Shown: positions 29,175-37,562 of the stretch, piece by piece
How positions within the stretch are numbered: the first letter of the stretch is position 1
How the letters are laid out: every line of letters begins with the position of its first letter
From: MFD04580-c1 sp963702995
Lineage (GTDB): Bacteria; Planctomycetota; Phycisphaerae; Tepidisphaerales; Tepidisphaeraceae
Direction: 5' to 3'
NCBI GenBank assembly: GCA_963702995.1
Contig: OY969783.1
Coordinates: 6,386,001-6,450,000 of the forward strand
DNA length: 64,000 bases
Notes under the pieces: generated by a model
The model's input: only the letters and a program-made list of their open reading frames with translations
Told to the model about the DNA's origin: nothing
Database searches by the model: none
Translations under genes and position numbers: made by a program

Positions 29175-30473
29175 ATGACCGAGAAGAAGCCCTTGCGACG
29201 GTGGCGGGCCCGGGCGGCTCGGCTGATGCTCTTCCTGGCTCTGGGGATGGGCGCCTCCATCGCCGTCGCCCTGGCAATCTTCGCGATCGGGCTCGACTCG
29301 CTCATCGCCACGCCGCAAACCGCGGAATTCACATCGGGGGAGACGGCGATCAGCGTGACGCGATGGGAGCGACCCGGCGCCCTGGCCGTGGAGGTCGATC
29401 GAACGATCGGGTTGAGCTGGAGCCCCCGGCAGGCGACAGGCCCGCCCGATTCCGTCGGCCCCGGCGATAAGCCGACCGCCTGGGCCACCCAGGCGCAGGA
29501 CGCTCCTGGCGAGTGGCTCGAACTTGATTACCCCACGGCGGTTATTCCGGCGGCCGTCCGCGTCGTCGAGACCGACAAACCCGGGGCCGTTGACCGTGTC
29601 ACGATCTTTGACGCCGCCGGCGGCGAGATCGAGGCCTGGCGCGGGCAGGACCCGACGCCCGTCACCGCTCCGATGGGGACGTCGGACATCCCCCTGGCGA
29701 CATCAGCGCCGACCCGTCGCATCCGACTTTACCTCGCTTCGGAAAAAGTCCCTGGCTGGAACGAGATTGACGCCGTCGCCCTGGTCGATCGGCAGGGAGG
29801 GGTTCAATGGGCATCGGATGCGCGGGCGAGCAGCTTCTACGGGCAGAGCAACGCGCCGAACTCCACGGCGACGTCTTCGCTCGCCGTCGATCAGTTGATC
29901 CCGGCCTGGAGCAACCTCGCTTCGCCGGGGCCCGCGATTACCTCCGGGGCTGCCAAGTCGGAACAGCGTGGCGTGGACGCGGTCGGGTGGCCGTTCGTCT
30001 GCCTCTGGGCCCCGCGCCGGGGGCTTCCCGCTGCAACGCCCCCGGGCGGAGCCTCGGCGCCGGCTTCGAGCGGCTCCGTCTGGATGACCGGGTCAACGCT
30101 GACGCCCACCGATAGCATCATCACCCCAGCCCCGTCCTCGTTTTCCACGACCGGCTCCGGGACCCTCATAATCGGGAGCCGATTCGTCGGCTCGACCCCG
30201 GTCGTGGCCGCGTCCGGAAACCGCGCCGCGGCCGCATTGTCGATCCGCCCGATCGCCTCCGGCCTGATGCTGGACACGCTCTTCTACGCCGCCATCCTTG
30301 TCGCCGGGCGCTGGCTGACCCGTACGCCCGCGCGGTTCATCAAGGAACTGTCGCGTATGCGGCAAGGCCGGTGCATCCGTTGCGGCTACGACCTGGGCTT
30401 TGACTTCCTCCCCGGCTGCCCCGAATGCGGCTGGCGTCGCGGCCAGGGCCACCGGCCGGTCGGCCCCGCGTGA
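29175..30473 (+). CDS. membrane-anchored protein with galactose-binding-like domain and C-terminal zinc ribbon
   Basis: ATG 29175 has GGAGG five bases upstream; 432 residues. Basic N-terminus, then one membrane helix (LMLFLALGMGASIAVALAIF). Residues about 75-215 resemble an F5/8-type discoidin-like beta-sandwich (GEWLELDYPTAVIPAAVRVV, RIRLYLASEKVPGWNEIDAV, VQWASDARASSFYGQ). A second membrane helix (TLFYAAILVAGRW) lies near the end, followed by a cytoplasmic zinc ribbon CIRCGYDLGFDFLPGCPECG. That ribbon type, C-x2-CGYDL with CPECG, recurs at the ends of planctomycete membrane proteins of unknown role. No catalytic residues recognised. Monocistronic by appearance. Confidence 0.75.
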   Translation: MTEKKPLRRWRARAARLMLFLALGMGASIAVALAIFAIGLDSLIATPQTAEFTSGETAISVTRWERPGALAVEVDRTIGLSWSPRQATGPPDSVGPGDKPTAWATQAQDAPGEWLELDYPTAVIPAAVRVVETDKPGAVDRVTIFDAAGGEIEAWRGQDPTPVTAPMGTSDIPLATSAPTRRIRLYLASEKVPGWNEIDAVALVDRQGGVQWASDARASSFYGQSNAPNSTATSSLAVDQLIPAWSNLASPGPAITSGAAKSEQRGVDAVGWPFVCLWAPRRGLPAATPPGGASAPASSGSVWMTGSTLTPTDSIITPAPSSFSTTGSGTLIIGSRFVGSTPVVAASGNRAAAALSIRPIASGLMLDTLFYAAILVAGRWLTRTPARFIKELSRMRQGRCIRCGYDLGFDFLPGCPECGWRRGQGHRPVGPA

Positions 30474-30599
30474 TCGTCCCACACTCGTCCGACTTCCCGA
30501 CACGTGTAGCGTTCGCAAGGAAGGCGTCGATAGATTGCCGTCGCAAACGTCACCGAAACGACTTCCGTGCGAACCTGCTCCGGCCGCCGCATGCGAACC

Positions 30600-32723
30600 C
30601 TATTTTCCGAGTGACGCGGCAAGTTCGACTTCGTTCGTCGCCCCGGATCGAACCGTCACTGACGGCGTCGCCAGCGGGAGCGACCAAGCCTTTCCGCCAG
30701 CCGGGTTTGCCAGGACCGTCGGACGCCCGTCGCAAAGCGTCGCGAACGCCGCCAGCCCCCCATACTTCAGGGCCCCCGGGAGCATCATCTCGTCCGACGC
30801 CTCCTTCACTTGGTCAAAGTCAAACCCGTTCAGATCGATCGCCGCGCGGCCCACTCCCTCGCCAGCCAGCGCTCGGGCGCACAGCGCCCACGGGCCCGCC
30901 TTGCCGACGCCGACGAGGTCAACCGACTGAACGCTTTCTCGCCGATGTGCAAAGGCGACAAGCGTCAGCAGATCGTTCACGCGCTCCGCCAGCAGGCTGC
31001 GGTTGTAGGCGAAGTGGAAGCCCGCATACGGCGGGTTTGACGACGGCGAGTAGGTTGGGGCAAAGTTGGATAAGGCGCCGTTGCCGCCCACCGCGGGCAC
31101 CGACTCACCGGTGAGGAACAGGTCGCCGCAAAGGACCGCCGCCTTCTGGTCGAGCAGCGTCCGGACGGCCGCGACGGGCTCGCCGTCGGCGCCGATCAGG
31201 CTCGCTTTCCCTTCCGGGTGGGCCCAGATCACCAGGCGGCCGCCCCAGTCGGCGGGCGTAAGAATGACGCACGGGATCCGGCCGGCGGCCCCCCGGCGGA
31301 CCACTTCCCCTTTGTCGATTCGATACCCCTTCCGCACCGCTTCACCGGCCGACGCTACCTCCACATCGGCCGCCGCCACCGGCGCGGCGTCCATCATCAC
31401 GCGAAGCGCGACGGAAAGGGCCTTTCGGTATTCGGCCGGCGAGCGGGCCAGTCGCTCCATCTGCTCCGCCGAGGCGGCCGTCATCGCGGCGCGAACCCCA
31501 GCGGCGCCCGTCGCATCGGCCGGCCGCGGGTGCCCGGCGTCGAATACCGAAAGCTCCGCCGGCGAGGCCGGGACAAACGGCTTCTCCTTTATCGGCCCTG
31601 GCAGCCCCAGCTTCAGGTGCGTATTGAACCAGTTGTACATCAGCTCGCGACTGGGCTGATTGTAGTTGTGCTCGAACGAGAGGTGTTTGGCCGCCACGTC
31701 ATCGGAAGCACCATATAGAGAATAGATCGTCTTCAGCTCCGGCAGGCCCTTCGTCTCCAGATCTTTCGTCCAGTCGTTCGCCGACGACATCCCCAGCGGC
31801 TTGGGGGCGAATAAAGCTGCCAGTTCAACGTTGTTGGTGTTCACCCGGAGGAGCGGCGCGTTCTCGCACACGCACCCGCCCTGCATCGCCATCGAGACCA
31901 TCACGGCGGGGAACGCGGCCGCCGGCCGCGGGTCGATCGCGCCCAGGATCAGCGTCTGCGTGGCGCCGCCACTGGCGCCGGTGACGGCGATGCGCGCCGG
32001 GTCCACATCCGGCAGCGAAGCCAGGAAATCGAGCGCGCGGACGCCGTTCCACGCCTGTAAGCCCATAAAGCTCTGCAGCCGCAGGATCGACTCGGCGTCG
32101 GTGAACCCCTTTCGGTGCTCGATCTCGGTGCTGTCGGCGTAACCGACCATGTCATAGAAGAAGACCACGCACCCCATCCGGGCGAGCATCGCGCAGCGGG
32201 CCTGGAGCGGGGAACGCGCCCCTTCGATCGTCGATTCGGCCCCCGATTCCATCTGCTTCTTGCAAACCGCGTCCGTGTTCCAGATCAGGCGGCCGTTCGT
32301 CCAGTGCCCGTGCGGGCAGAGCACCGCCGGCAGCCGCCCCGGCTTCCCCTTCGGCCGGTACAGGTTCCCGCTGACATAGTGCCCCGGCATGCTGCGGAAG
32401 TAGACCTTCTCGATCGTGTACTCATCCCGATCGATCGTGCCATGAATGACTGGCTCAAGCGGCCCTCGTTCCGGCATCGGCCAGAGCCCCTCGGCGACGA
32501 GCACCTGCTCGCGCAGCGCCGCCGCCCGCCGCTCCCACTCGGCGCGATCCTTGAACGCAGGCGCAAAGCCGACCGGGTGATCGACATCATGCCGCTCCAC
32601 CAACCGCGAGTCGGACGAGGGGTGCTGGGCGTCGTAAACGTGGAGAAGGTCCAGATCGGCCGCACGCGACTCTTGAGCGAAGGCCACTGCCCAAAGGCTC
32701 GCCAACAGCAAATGCAGACGCAT
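30600..32723 (-). CDS. secreted alpha/beta hydrolase, acetyl xylan esterase-like
   Basis: Signal peptide MRLHLLLASLWAVAFAQESR; the start is placed at ATG 32723 rather than the longer frame. 707 residues. Domain 1 is an alpha/beta hydrolase with VLCPHGHWTNGR (oxyanion region) and the nucleophile elbow VTGASGGATQTL; the catalytic Ser is in GASGG. A conserved WLAR-like pocket is not evident. A second domain from about residue 440 (RIPCVILTPADWGGRLVIWA, TGESVPAVGG, LVGVGKAGPWALCARALA) looks like another hydrolase fold with GVGKAG in place of GxSxG, hence probably non-catalytic. Related proteins are annotated as acetyl xylan esterases or dienelactone hydrolases acting on polysaccharides. The substrate is not determined by sequence. 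Confidence 0.82.
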   Translation of the reverse strand: MRLHLLLASLWAVAFAQESRAADLDLLHVYDAQHPSSDSRLVERHDVDHPVGFAPAFKDRAEWERRAAALREQVLVAEGLWPMPERGPLEPVIHGTIDRDEYTIEKVYFRSMPGHYVSGNLYRPKGKPGRLPAVLCPHGHWTNGRLIWNTDAVCKKQMESGAESTIEGARSPLQARCAMLARMGCVVFFYDMVGYADSTEIEHRKGFTDAESILRLQSFMGLQAWNGVRALDFLASLPDVDPARIAVTGASGGATQTLILGAIDPRPAAAFPAVMVSMAMQGGCVCENAPLLRVNTNNVELAALFAPKPLGMSSANDWTKDLETKGLPELKTIYSLYGASDDVAAKHLSFEHNYNQPSRELMYNWFNTHLKLGLPGPIKEKPFVPASPAELSVFDAGHPRPADATGAAGVRAAMTAASAEQMERLARSPAEYRKALSVALRVMMDAAPVAAADVEVASAGEAVRKGYRIDKGEVVRRGAAGRIPCVILTPADWGGRLVIWAHPEGKASLIGADGEPVAAVRTLLDQKAAVLCGDLFLTGESVPAVGGNGALSNFAPTYSPSSNPPYAGFHFAYNRSLLAERVNDLLTLVAFAHRRESVQSVDLVGVGKAGPWALCARALAGEGVGRAAIDLNGFDFDQVKEASDEMMLPGALKYGGLAAFATLCDGRPTVLANPAGGKAWSLPLATPSVTVRSGATNEVELAASLGK

Positions 32724-32778
32724 GCTCGCTCCCGGGGATAAAGATGACGACGCGGAGGAAGTGCCCACGGCAACTGAT

Positions 32779-32852
32779 CGCAGCCGAGTGGATTCGAACC
32801 ACTGACCGGCGGATTAGAAATCCGCTGCTCTATCCAACTGAGCTACGGCTGC
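32779..32852 (-). tRNA. tRNA-Arg(UCU)
   Basis: Read on the minus strand it begins GCAGCCGTAGCTCAGTTGG and ends with the T-arm GGTTCGAATCC and acceptor CGGCTGC plus G73. The 7-bp acceptor stem is perfect. The anticodon stem GCGGA/TCCGC encloses the loop TTTCTAA, giving anticodon UCU. No CCA is encoded. It sits just upstream of the hydrolase gene on the same strand. Confidence 0.95.
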
Positions 32853-32962
32853 TTTGCGGAACAGGAGGAGTATAACGCGGGTGGGCTGACGTGAGAAATC
32901 AGTCTCGGTGCCCCGGGAAAATGAGGATCGGCGATCGAAACTCCCGCATCGTGTCGGCCGAC

Positions 32963-34462
32963 TTATCGCGCGGCATCCCCTTCGGGCGGGACGCGGAGCA
33001 GCAGGTCGTCCGCACGGGTCTTCCAGTCTCGGTTCCCCCCCTCGTCCTTCCCATTCCATCCGACGCTGTAGAGTTTGAAGCCGCTGTCGGTCGGCACGTA
33101 CTTTGGCTCCTGCCCGTCGGCGAACCAATCGGTCGGTATCGCGTCCAGATAGGTCGGGGCCAAGTCGGAGAGATGGCCAGGGAAGGCGCCGTGATCCGTC
33201 TTGAAGGCTGCCAGGGCCAGCACGATCCTCACGAGGGATGTGCGAGCCGATGCCCTCTCGGAGATGCCGACATAAGTAATGTTGCTGATTGGCGAGAGCA
33301 TCACCATGATCCGCTCATCGGCCCGCATCAGGTACGGGGTCGAGCGCTGCTTCTCGTCGATCGCACGTTCGAAGTCTTTTCCGGCAGCCATGATCTCCGC
33401 GCGTCGTCGGGCGAGCGTCGGAAGAGCCATGGCGGCCGACAATCGGTCATACCAGGCGTTCATGCGGCGCATCCCGGCGTTCCAGTCGAACTGTTGCGAA
33501 GCCCCGGGAGTGGCCGCGACGATTTGCAAAGAGTCGAGGGCGACGTAACGTTCTCCGATGTCGAAAGCGGCCGCGTAGCAGCGAAGCGGTTCACCGGCGG
33601 CAAGCCCGCGATGGGTCGCGTTGGCCTGCGCCGCCGTCAGTTTGCCCATCGCGGCCGCCGCACAGACCGCGTTCGCAACGACCTCGTCAGTCCCCTCCGC
33701 GACCAGTTGGGCAACGAAGACCGGTTGCTGCCGCATCAGGTTCGCCAGCCGGTGGGCTGACGCCAGATCATTTGTGAAGCCGTCCGCGTCGCCGGCCGAA
33801 AGGCGAAGAAGCGATCGCGCCGCAAGGGCCACCGAGACTTGACGTTGAGACGTGTACGGCCCGTGGATGGACTGGAGAAACGCCTGCCCGGGCTTGCGAA
33901 CGACGGGTAAGGCAAGGCGTGGCTTCGACGCCGCTTCAACGACCATAGCCAGCGCACCGTCATTCGCCTTGAGCCACTTCGCCGCTTCCGGGTACTGCTC
34001 CGCCGACCACGCCGACCGAGCCAATTTCGTCGGCAGGTCGGCCGCCGCGGGCTCCACCTCAAGCTTCGTCCCCTCGATGAACCGCTCCCATGGAATGAAA
34101 TAGCCGGGCGAGGATTCGGGCAGCGGTTTGCCGCCGATCCGTTCCCATTCCGGACCAGAAAAGCCCTCCCAGGCGGCCGGCCCAACGGCGCGAGCGAACG
34201 GGAGGATCGCGTTGTTCTCCGGGGTGACCCCCTGCATGCAGTGCTGATGGATTGCTTCGACGTAGTCGATCCTCCCGTCGCTCAGAACGGGGCCGAGCGC
34301 GTGAGTGGTATCGGCCGCGGGCGTGATCGCAACTTGGGCGGCCATCAAGGGGGCGGCCGGCTCGGAGGGTGCCGTGGTCGCAACCGGGCCTGCCCCGCCA
34401 CAGCGCGTGGCGAACCAGAACAGGGCTACCAACCCCGCTCGGCCAAGGAACGGAATCTTCAT
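32963..34462 (-). CDS. exported protein of unknown function
   Basis: 499 residues. N-terminal hydrophobic segment MKIPFLGRAGLVALFWFATR followed by Cys-Gly-Gly, possibly a lipoprotein signal, though the lipobox (ATRC) is poor. The body is largely alpha-helical with Ala-rich heptads. The C-terminal 90 residues (FKTDHGAFPGHLSDLAPTYL, DSGFKLYSVGWNGKDEGG) resemble the C-terminal part of planctomycete type II secretion pseudopilin-like proteins, where 'Y.lYSvG.N..DdGG' is common. It ends 27 bases downstream of where ychF begins its frame end, same strand, so it is probably transcribed from the opposite side as first gene after ychF. No enzymatic motif recognised. Confidence 0.6.
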   Translation of the reverse strand: MKIPFLGRAGLVALFWFATRCGGAGPVATTAPSEPAAPLMAAQVAITPAADTTHALGPVLSDGRIDYVEAIHQHCMQGVTPENNAILPFARAVGPAAWEGFSGPEWERIGGKPLPESSPGYFIPWERFIEGTKLEVEPAAADLPTKLARSAWSAEQYPEAAKWLKANDGALAMVVEAASKPRLALPVVRKPGQAFLQSIHGPYTSQRQVSVALAARSLLRLSAGDADGFTNDLASAHRLANLMRQQPVFVAQLVAEGTDEVVANAVCAAAAMGKLTAAQANATHRGLAAGEPLRCYAAAFDIGERYVALDSLQIVAATPGASQQFDWNAGMRRMNAWYDRLSAAMALPTLARRRAEIMAAGKDFERAIDEKQRSTPYLMRADERIMVMLSPISNITYVGISERASARTSLVRIVLALAAFKTDHGAFPGHLSDLAPTYLDAIPTDWFADGQEPKYVPTDSGFKLYSVGWNGKDEGGNRDWKTRADDLLLRVPPEGDAAR

Positions 34463-34488
34463 CGGTTTCCCCTTTCAGAAATACCGGC

Positions 34489-35583
34489 TCAAGCGCTGGT
34501 GAGAAAGTGGACCACATCGCCGTCCTTCATCACATAGCCCTTTCCTTCAGCTCGGAGCCTGCCGGCGGCCTTGATGGCCGCTTCGGTCTTGTACTGCTTG
34601 AGGTCATCGATCGTGTAGACCTCGGCGCGGATGAAGGCTTTCTCGAAGTCGGTGTGGATGACGCCGGCCGCCTGGGGGCCGGTGGCGCCGATGGGGATCG
34701 TCCAAGCGCGGATTTCCTTGGGGCCGGAGGTGAAATAGCTCTGCAAGCCGAGCATCTTGTAGGCCTCGCGGGTGAGCGTAGCGAGGGCCGGCTCGGTCAG
34801 GTCCATGCTGGCGAGCATTTCCTTGCGGTCGGCGGGCTCCAGCTCGGCCAGTTCCGACTCCAGCTTTCCGCAGACCGGAACGACGACGCCCCCCTCGGCG
34901 GCCGCCCGCTCGCGGACGACCTGCACGAGCGGGCCTTTGCCGTGGATGTCGGCCTCGTCAACGTTGGCGACATAAAGCGCTTTCTTCGACGTGATCAGGC
35001 CGAGGCTCTTAATCAGCTTCTTCTCTTCCGGGTTGAACTCGAGGCCCCGGACCGGCTTCCCTTCGTTGAGCTGCGCCTTGGCGCGGCGAAGGATGTCGGC
35101 GCGGATGATCGCTTCTTTGTCGCCGCTCCGCGCGAGCCGCTCGGACTTGTCGAGCGACCCGCTGACCGTCTCCAGGTCGGCCAGGGCGAGCTCGGTGTCG
35201 ATGGTGTCGATGTCGCGGAGGGGGTCTACGCTGCCTTCGACGTGAAGAATGTCCCCGCCGCCGAAGCACCGGACGACGTGCAGGATGGCGTCCACCTCGC
35301 GGATGTGGGTGAGGAACTTGTTGCCCAGCCCTTCGCCGGCGCTGGCGCCACGGACGATCCCCGCGATATCGACGATCCGCAGGGCGGCCGGGATGACTTT
35401 TTCCGTCTTCTGGAACTGGTTGATGATTTCCAGCCGCTCGTCCGGCACGGCCACCACGCCGACGTTGGGCTCGATGGTGGCAAAAGGGTAATTCGCGGCG
35501 AGCGCACCGGCCGCCGTGAGGGCGTTAAACAGGGTGCTCTTGCCGACGTTGGGAAGACCGACGATTCCGACTTCTAAAGCCAT
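34489..35583 (-). CDS. ychF: OBG-family redox-regulated ATPase YchF
   Basis: 364 residues from ATG 35583 (MALEVGIVGLPNVGKSTLFN); upstream in-frame codons are Arg/Ser-rich and non-conserved. P-loop GLPNVGKS, switch region NYPFATIEPNVG, DIAGIVRGAS (G3), and NVDE at the G4 position instead of NKxD, the hallmark that makes YchF an ATPase rather than a GTPase. The coiled-coil insertion and the C-terminal TGS domain (FTSGPKEIRAWTIPIGATGP, GKGYVMKDGDVVHF) are complete. It binds ribosomes and influences translation and oxidative-stress responses in other bacteria. Frame intact. Confidence 0.96.
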   Translation of the reverse strand: MALEVGIVGLPNVGKSTLFNALTAAGALAANYPFATIEPNVGVVAVPDERLEIINQFQKTEKVIPAALRIVDIAGIVRGASAGEGLGNKFLTHIREVDAILHVVRCFGGGDILHVEGSVDPLRDIDTIDTELALADLETVSGSLDKSERLARSGDKEAIIRADILRRAKAQLNEGKPVRGLEFNPEEKKLIKSLGLITSKKALYVANVDEADIHGKGPLVQVVRERAAAEGGVVVPVCGKLESELAELEPADRKEMLASMDLTEPALATLTREAYKMLGLQSYFTSGPKEIRAWTIPIGATGPQAAGVIHTDFEKAFIRAEVYTIDDLKQYKTEAAIKAAGRLRAEGKGYVMKDGDVVHFLTSA

Positions 35584-35921
35584 AGGGCGAAGACTATACC
35601 ACGATGGGAAAGGCTGAAGGAGGAGGGCGAAGGGTGAAAAGGAGCGGCGATCCGCCCGCTTCGGCCGATCAGGCGATGCGGCTCCGGCAGGGGATGGCTT
35701 TGAACCGCTCTTCGCGAAATCCGGCGCGGCCCTGTGAAGCGAACTCAGCGCATTGCGCGACGGGTCGGACCTTGAACAGGCCCGGCAGGCGATCAAGTCC
35801 AATCAACCTCGAAATCAAGCCGAAAGGCAGTCACGGCAGCGGACGTCAAAATACGAAACTAGCGCCGCAGTGCTAGGCGCGGCCTGAAAAAGCAACACCA
35901 TTCGCCTCCCGTGGGTCCGAG
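35584..35921. other. gene-free stretch
   Basis: About 340 bases upstream of ychF and of the DUF6932-type gene. It presumably contains both promoters. Nothing else recognised. Confidence 0.5.
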
Positions 35922-36398
35922 ATGACTGCATCGTGCTGGCGTCCTCTGACTTCTGAACCCTGGACGGATTTCGCACGGATTGCTAGGGTATTGTTGTTGA
36001 TTCCAGCGTTGAATGAGCTCGGCTATCTCCCGCCCGGCGTGCATGTCGCCACTCTGGACGAGGTCATCGCCCGGTTTGGTGTCGGGAACGAACAACGCCA
36101 GGCGCAGGCGGAATCGCTCGACTGGTTGCTCCCCGTTTGTTGCCTGGCCGGCATTTCACGGATGCTGATCAACGGCAGTTTTGTGACTGCGCGGGACGAA
36201 CCGATGGATGTCGATATCGCACTGCTTCAGGGGGCGGCGTATTCCGCTATGTCCAATTCGGCCGGGGAAATTCGTCAGGGCTTTCCGTTTCTTGACATTA
36301 AGGTCGTGAATGAAGAGGACTATTCGTTCTTCATCAACTCGATCTTCGTCCGTGATCGCTCTAGAGTTTCCAAAGGCGTGATCGAGGTGGTTCTATGA
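35922..36398 (+). CDS. DUF6932-like nucleotidyltransferase-fold protein
   Basis: Up to 158 residues. Family members begin close to 'IPAFNE.G.LPPG', so the true start is probably one of the TTG codons at 35991-35997 (LLIPALNELGYLPPGVHVAT); ATG 35922 would add about 23 unlikely residues. The core NGSFVTARDEPMDVDIALL carries the minimal nucleotidyltransferase signature: GS, then a D-x-D pair. A third acidic residue lies in FLDIKVV. Lower-GC codon use than neighbouring genes. It overlaps the next small gene by four bases (ATGA), the arrangement of toxin-antitoxin or modifier-partner pairs. Activity (AMP or nucleotide transfer to a partner) is inference from the fold. Confidence 0.7.
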   Translation: MTASCWRPLTSEPWTDFARIARVLLLIPALNELGYLPPGVHVATLDEVIARFGVGNEQRQAQAESLDWLLPVCCLAGISRMLINGSFVTARDEPMDVDIALLQGAAYSAMSNSAGEIRQGFPFLDIKVVNEEDYSFFINSIFVRDRSRVSKGVIEVVL

Positions 36399-36595
36399 AA
36401 CTCGAAAATGAAGCCGAATTGGGGAACACCCGTAAGCTCCTCGAAGAATTGCAGGAGCACATCGCTCGCGCGAAGTCGCGCCCCCAATCCCCCGAAAGCG
36501 TCGAAAGCCTGCAATCGCTCGTTCGCACCGCCAACCAGTTGCGAGAAGAGATTGTTCGATATCAGTCCCTCCAACGGCTGCAAGCGTCACGATGA
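36395..36595 (+). CDS. small helical protein, partner of the DUF6932 gene
   Basis: 66 residues, starting at the ATG inside the ATGA overlap with the upstream stop, so translationally coupled. The sequence is almost entirely predicted helix with heptad-like spacing (LLEELQEHIARAKSRPQSPE, LQSLVRTANQLREEIVRYQS). No known motif recognised. Size, coupling and position inside an island bordered by transposase remnants suggest an antitoxin or regulatory subunit. It could equally be an unrelated structural partner. Confidence 0.6.
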   Translation: MKLENEAELGNTRKLLEELQEHIARAKSRPQSPESVESLQSLVRTANQLREEIVRYQSLQRLQASR

Positions 36596-36791
36596 AACGG
36601 TTCGGTTCCCCCCCCCCACGGTCGTCGTCGATATCGACCGCACTCCGCCGTGTCGATGCCCGCCGAATTAGCTCGGCGTCAGGCGGGCGGATGGAGGGGG
36701 AGAAAAAGGGGCCATTTCCTTTGGCCACACCCCGTTTTCCCGTCGTTTCGTCATCGGCTTGTATCGGCGATGTAGGTCCAGTAGTGTCCGG

Positions 36792-37016
36792 TCACAAGTC
36801 GAACAGCATCAACTGGTTATGGTCTTCATAGTCGGCGTTCTGTTTCCATAGTTCATAAAATGCCTGATTTATCGGTGTTCTCTCGAACAGCATGACGCTC
36901 AGGATTTGCGCGATTTCGTTCGGCGTCTGGGGCAGCCCGTGGATCTGCTTGAGGCGATGGACCATCACGTAAACCATCACCGCCATCCAGAGCTGCGTCT
37001 TCACGGCGTTGGGCGG
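36792..37016 (-). pseudogene. IS4-family transposase, C-terminal remnant
   Basis: The last 70 or so codons of a DDE transposase: NAVKTQLWMAVMVYVMVHRL, NEIAQILSVMLFERTPINQA, ending NQLMLFDL, the usual C-terminus of this family. Upstream of NAVKTQ the frame becomes Arg/Ser-rich nonsense, so the catalytic core is gone. The sequence AGTGTCCGGTCA just outside the stop (36783-36794) is a typical IS4-type end. Abuts another remnant in opposite orientation. Confidence 0.75.
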
Positions 37017-37189
37017 GAGAACGGGATCCGGATTCAGGTCTACCTTGCGATCGTCGCCTGCATGCTGATCACGCTCTGGACCGGCCGCAGCCGACGATGC
37101 GGACGGTCGAGATGCTGCAACTCTACTTCGCCGGCTGGGCGAGCGAGGACGAGGCGGCGAGTCACATCGCCAAGTTAAAAACAGAATAA
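37017..37189 (+). pseudogene. second transposase C-terminal remnant, opposite orientation
   Basis: ENGIRIQVYLAIVACMLITL-WTGR, then after one missing base PTMRTVEMLQLYFAGWASED and EAASHIAKLKTE-stop: the C-terminal 57 codons of a planctomycete-type DDE transposase. It begins exactly where the minus-strand remnant loses similarity, showing that two insertion sequences have recombined or inserted into each other. Confidence 0.7.
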
Positions 37190-37377
37190 GTGCCTGCCGG
37201 CCGACCGTGCGCCCATGGGGCATGGCGCCCTTGATGCTCCGCGCCCGGTCAACCCACCCAAACCCCAAGCCTGAACCAGACCTCCGCCCCCGCCCGAGGC
37301 CGCCGAAAAATCGGTCCGGCCCCCGAAACGTCCGCTGTACGGCCCGGCAGCAACAGGTGGGCCGAACAGGATTGGGT

Positions 37378-37461
37378 CAGGTGCGCTTTCCGAACCTCCC
37401 GCCCCTCCTGGAACGATCTGCGGAGCGATCAACGACCAAGCGTCAACGGAAAGCGCACCTG
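37378..37461. repeat. 15-bp inverted repeat, terminator or MITE-like
   Basis: Arms CAGGTGCGCTTTCCG (37378-37392) and CGGAAAGCGCACCTG (37447-37461) enclose 54 bases, followed by CCCGTTTTTTAGG. It lies between the transposase remnants and the stop of the deoxyhypusine synthase-like gene. It may be the end of a mobile element or a terminator for that gene. The rest of 37190-37562 shows no gene. Confidence 0.6.
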
Positions 37462-37562
37462 TCCCGTTTTTTAGGGTGGAACGCGTCAACAAGAAGGGCT
37501 CGAGGAAAACGCCCCAAGACCTTCGATCGGTGATCGCCGCGTTACAAGGTTGCAGGCGGCGC

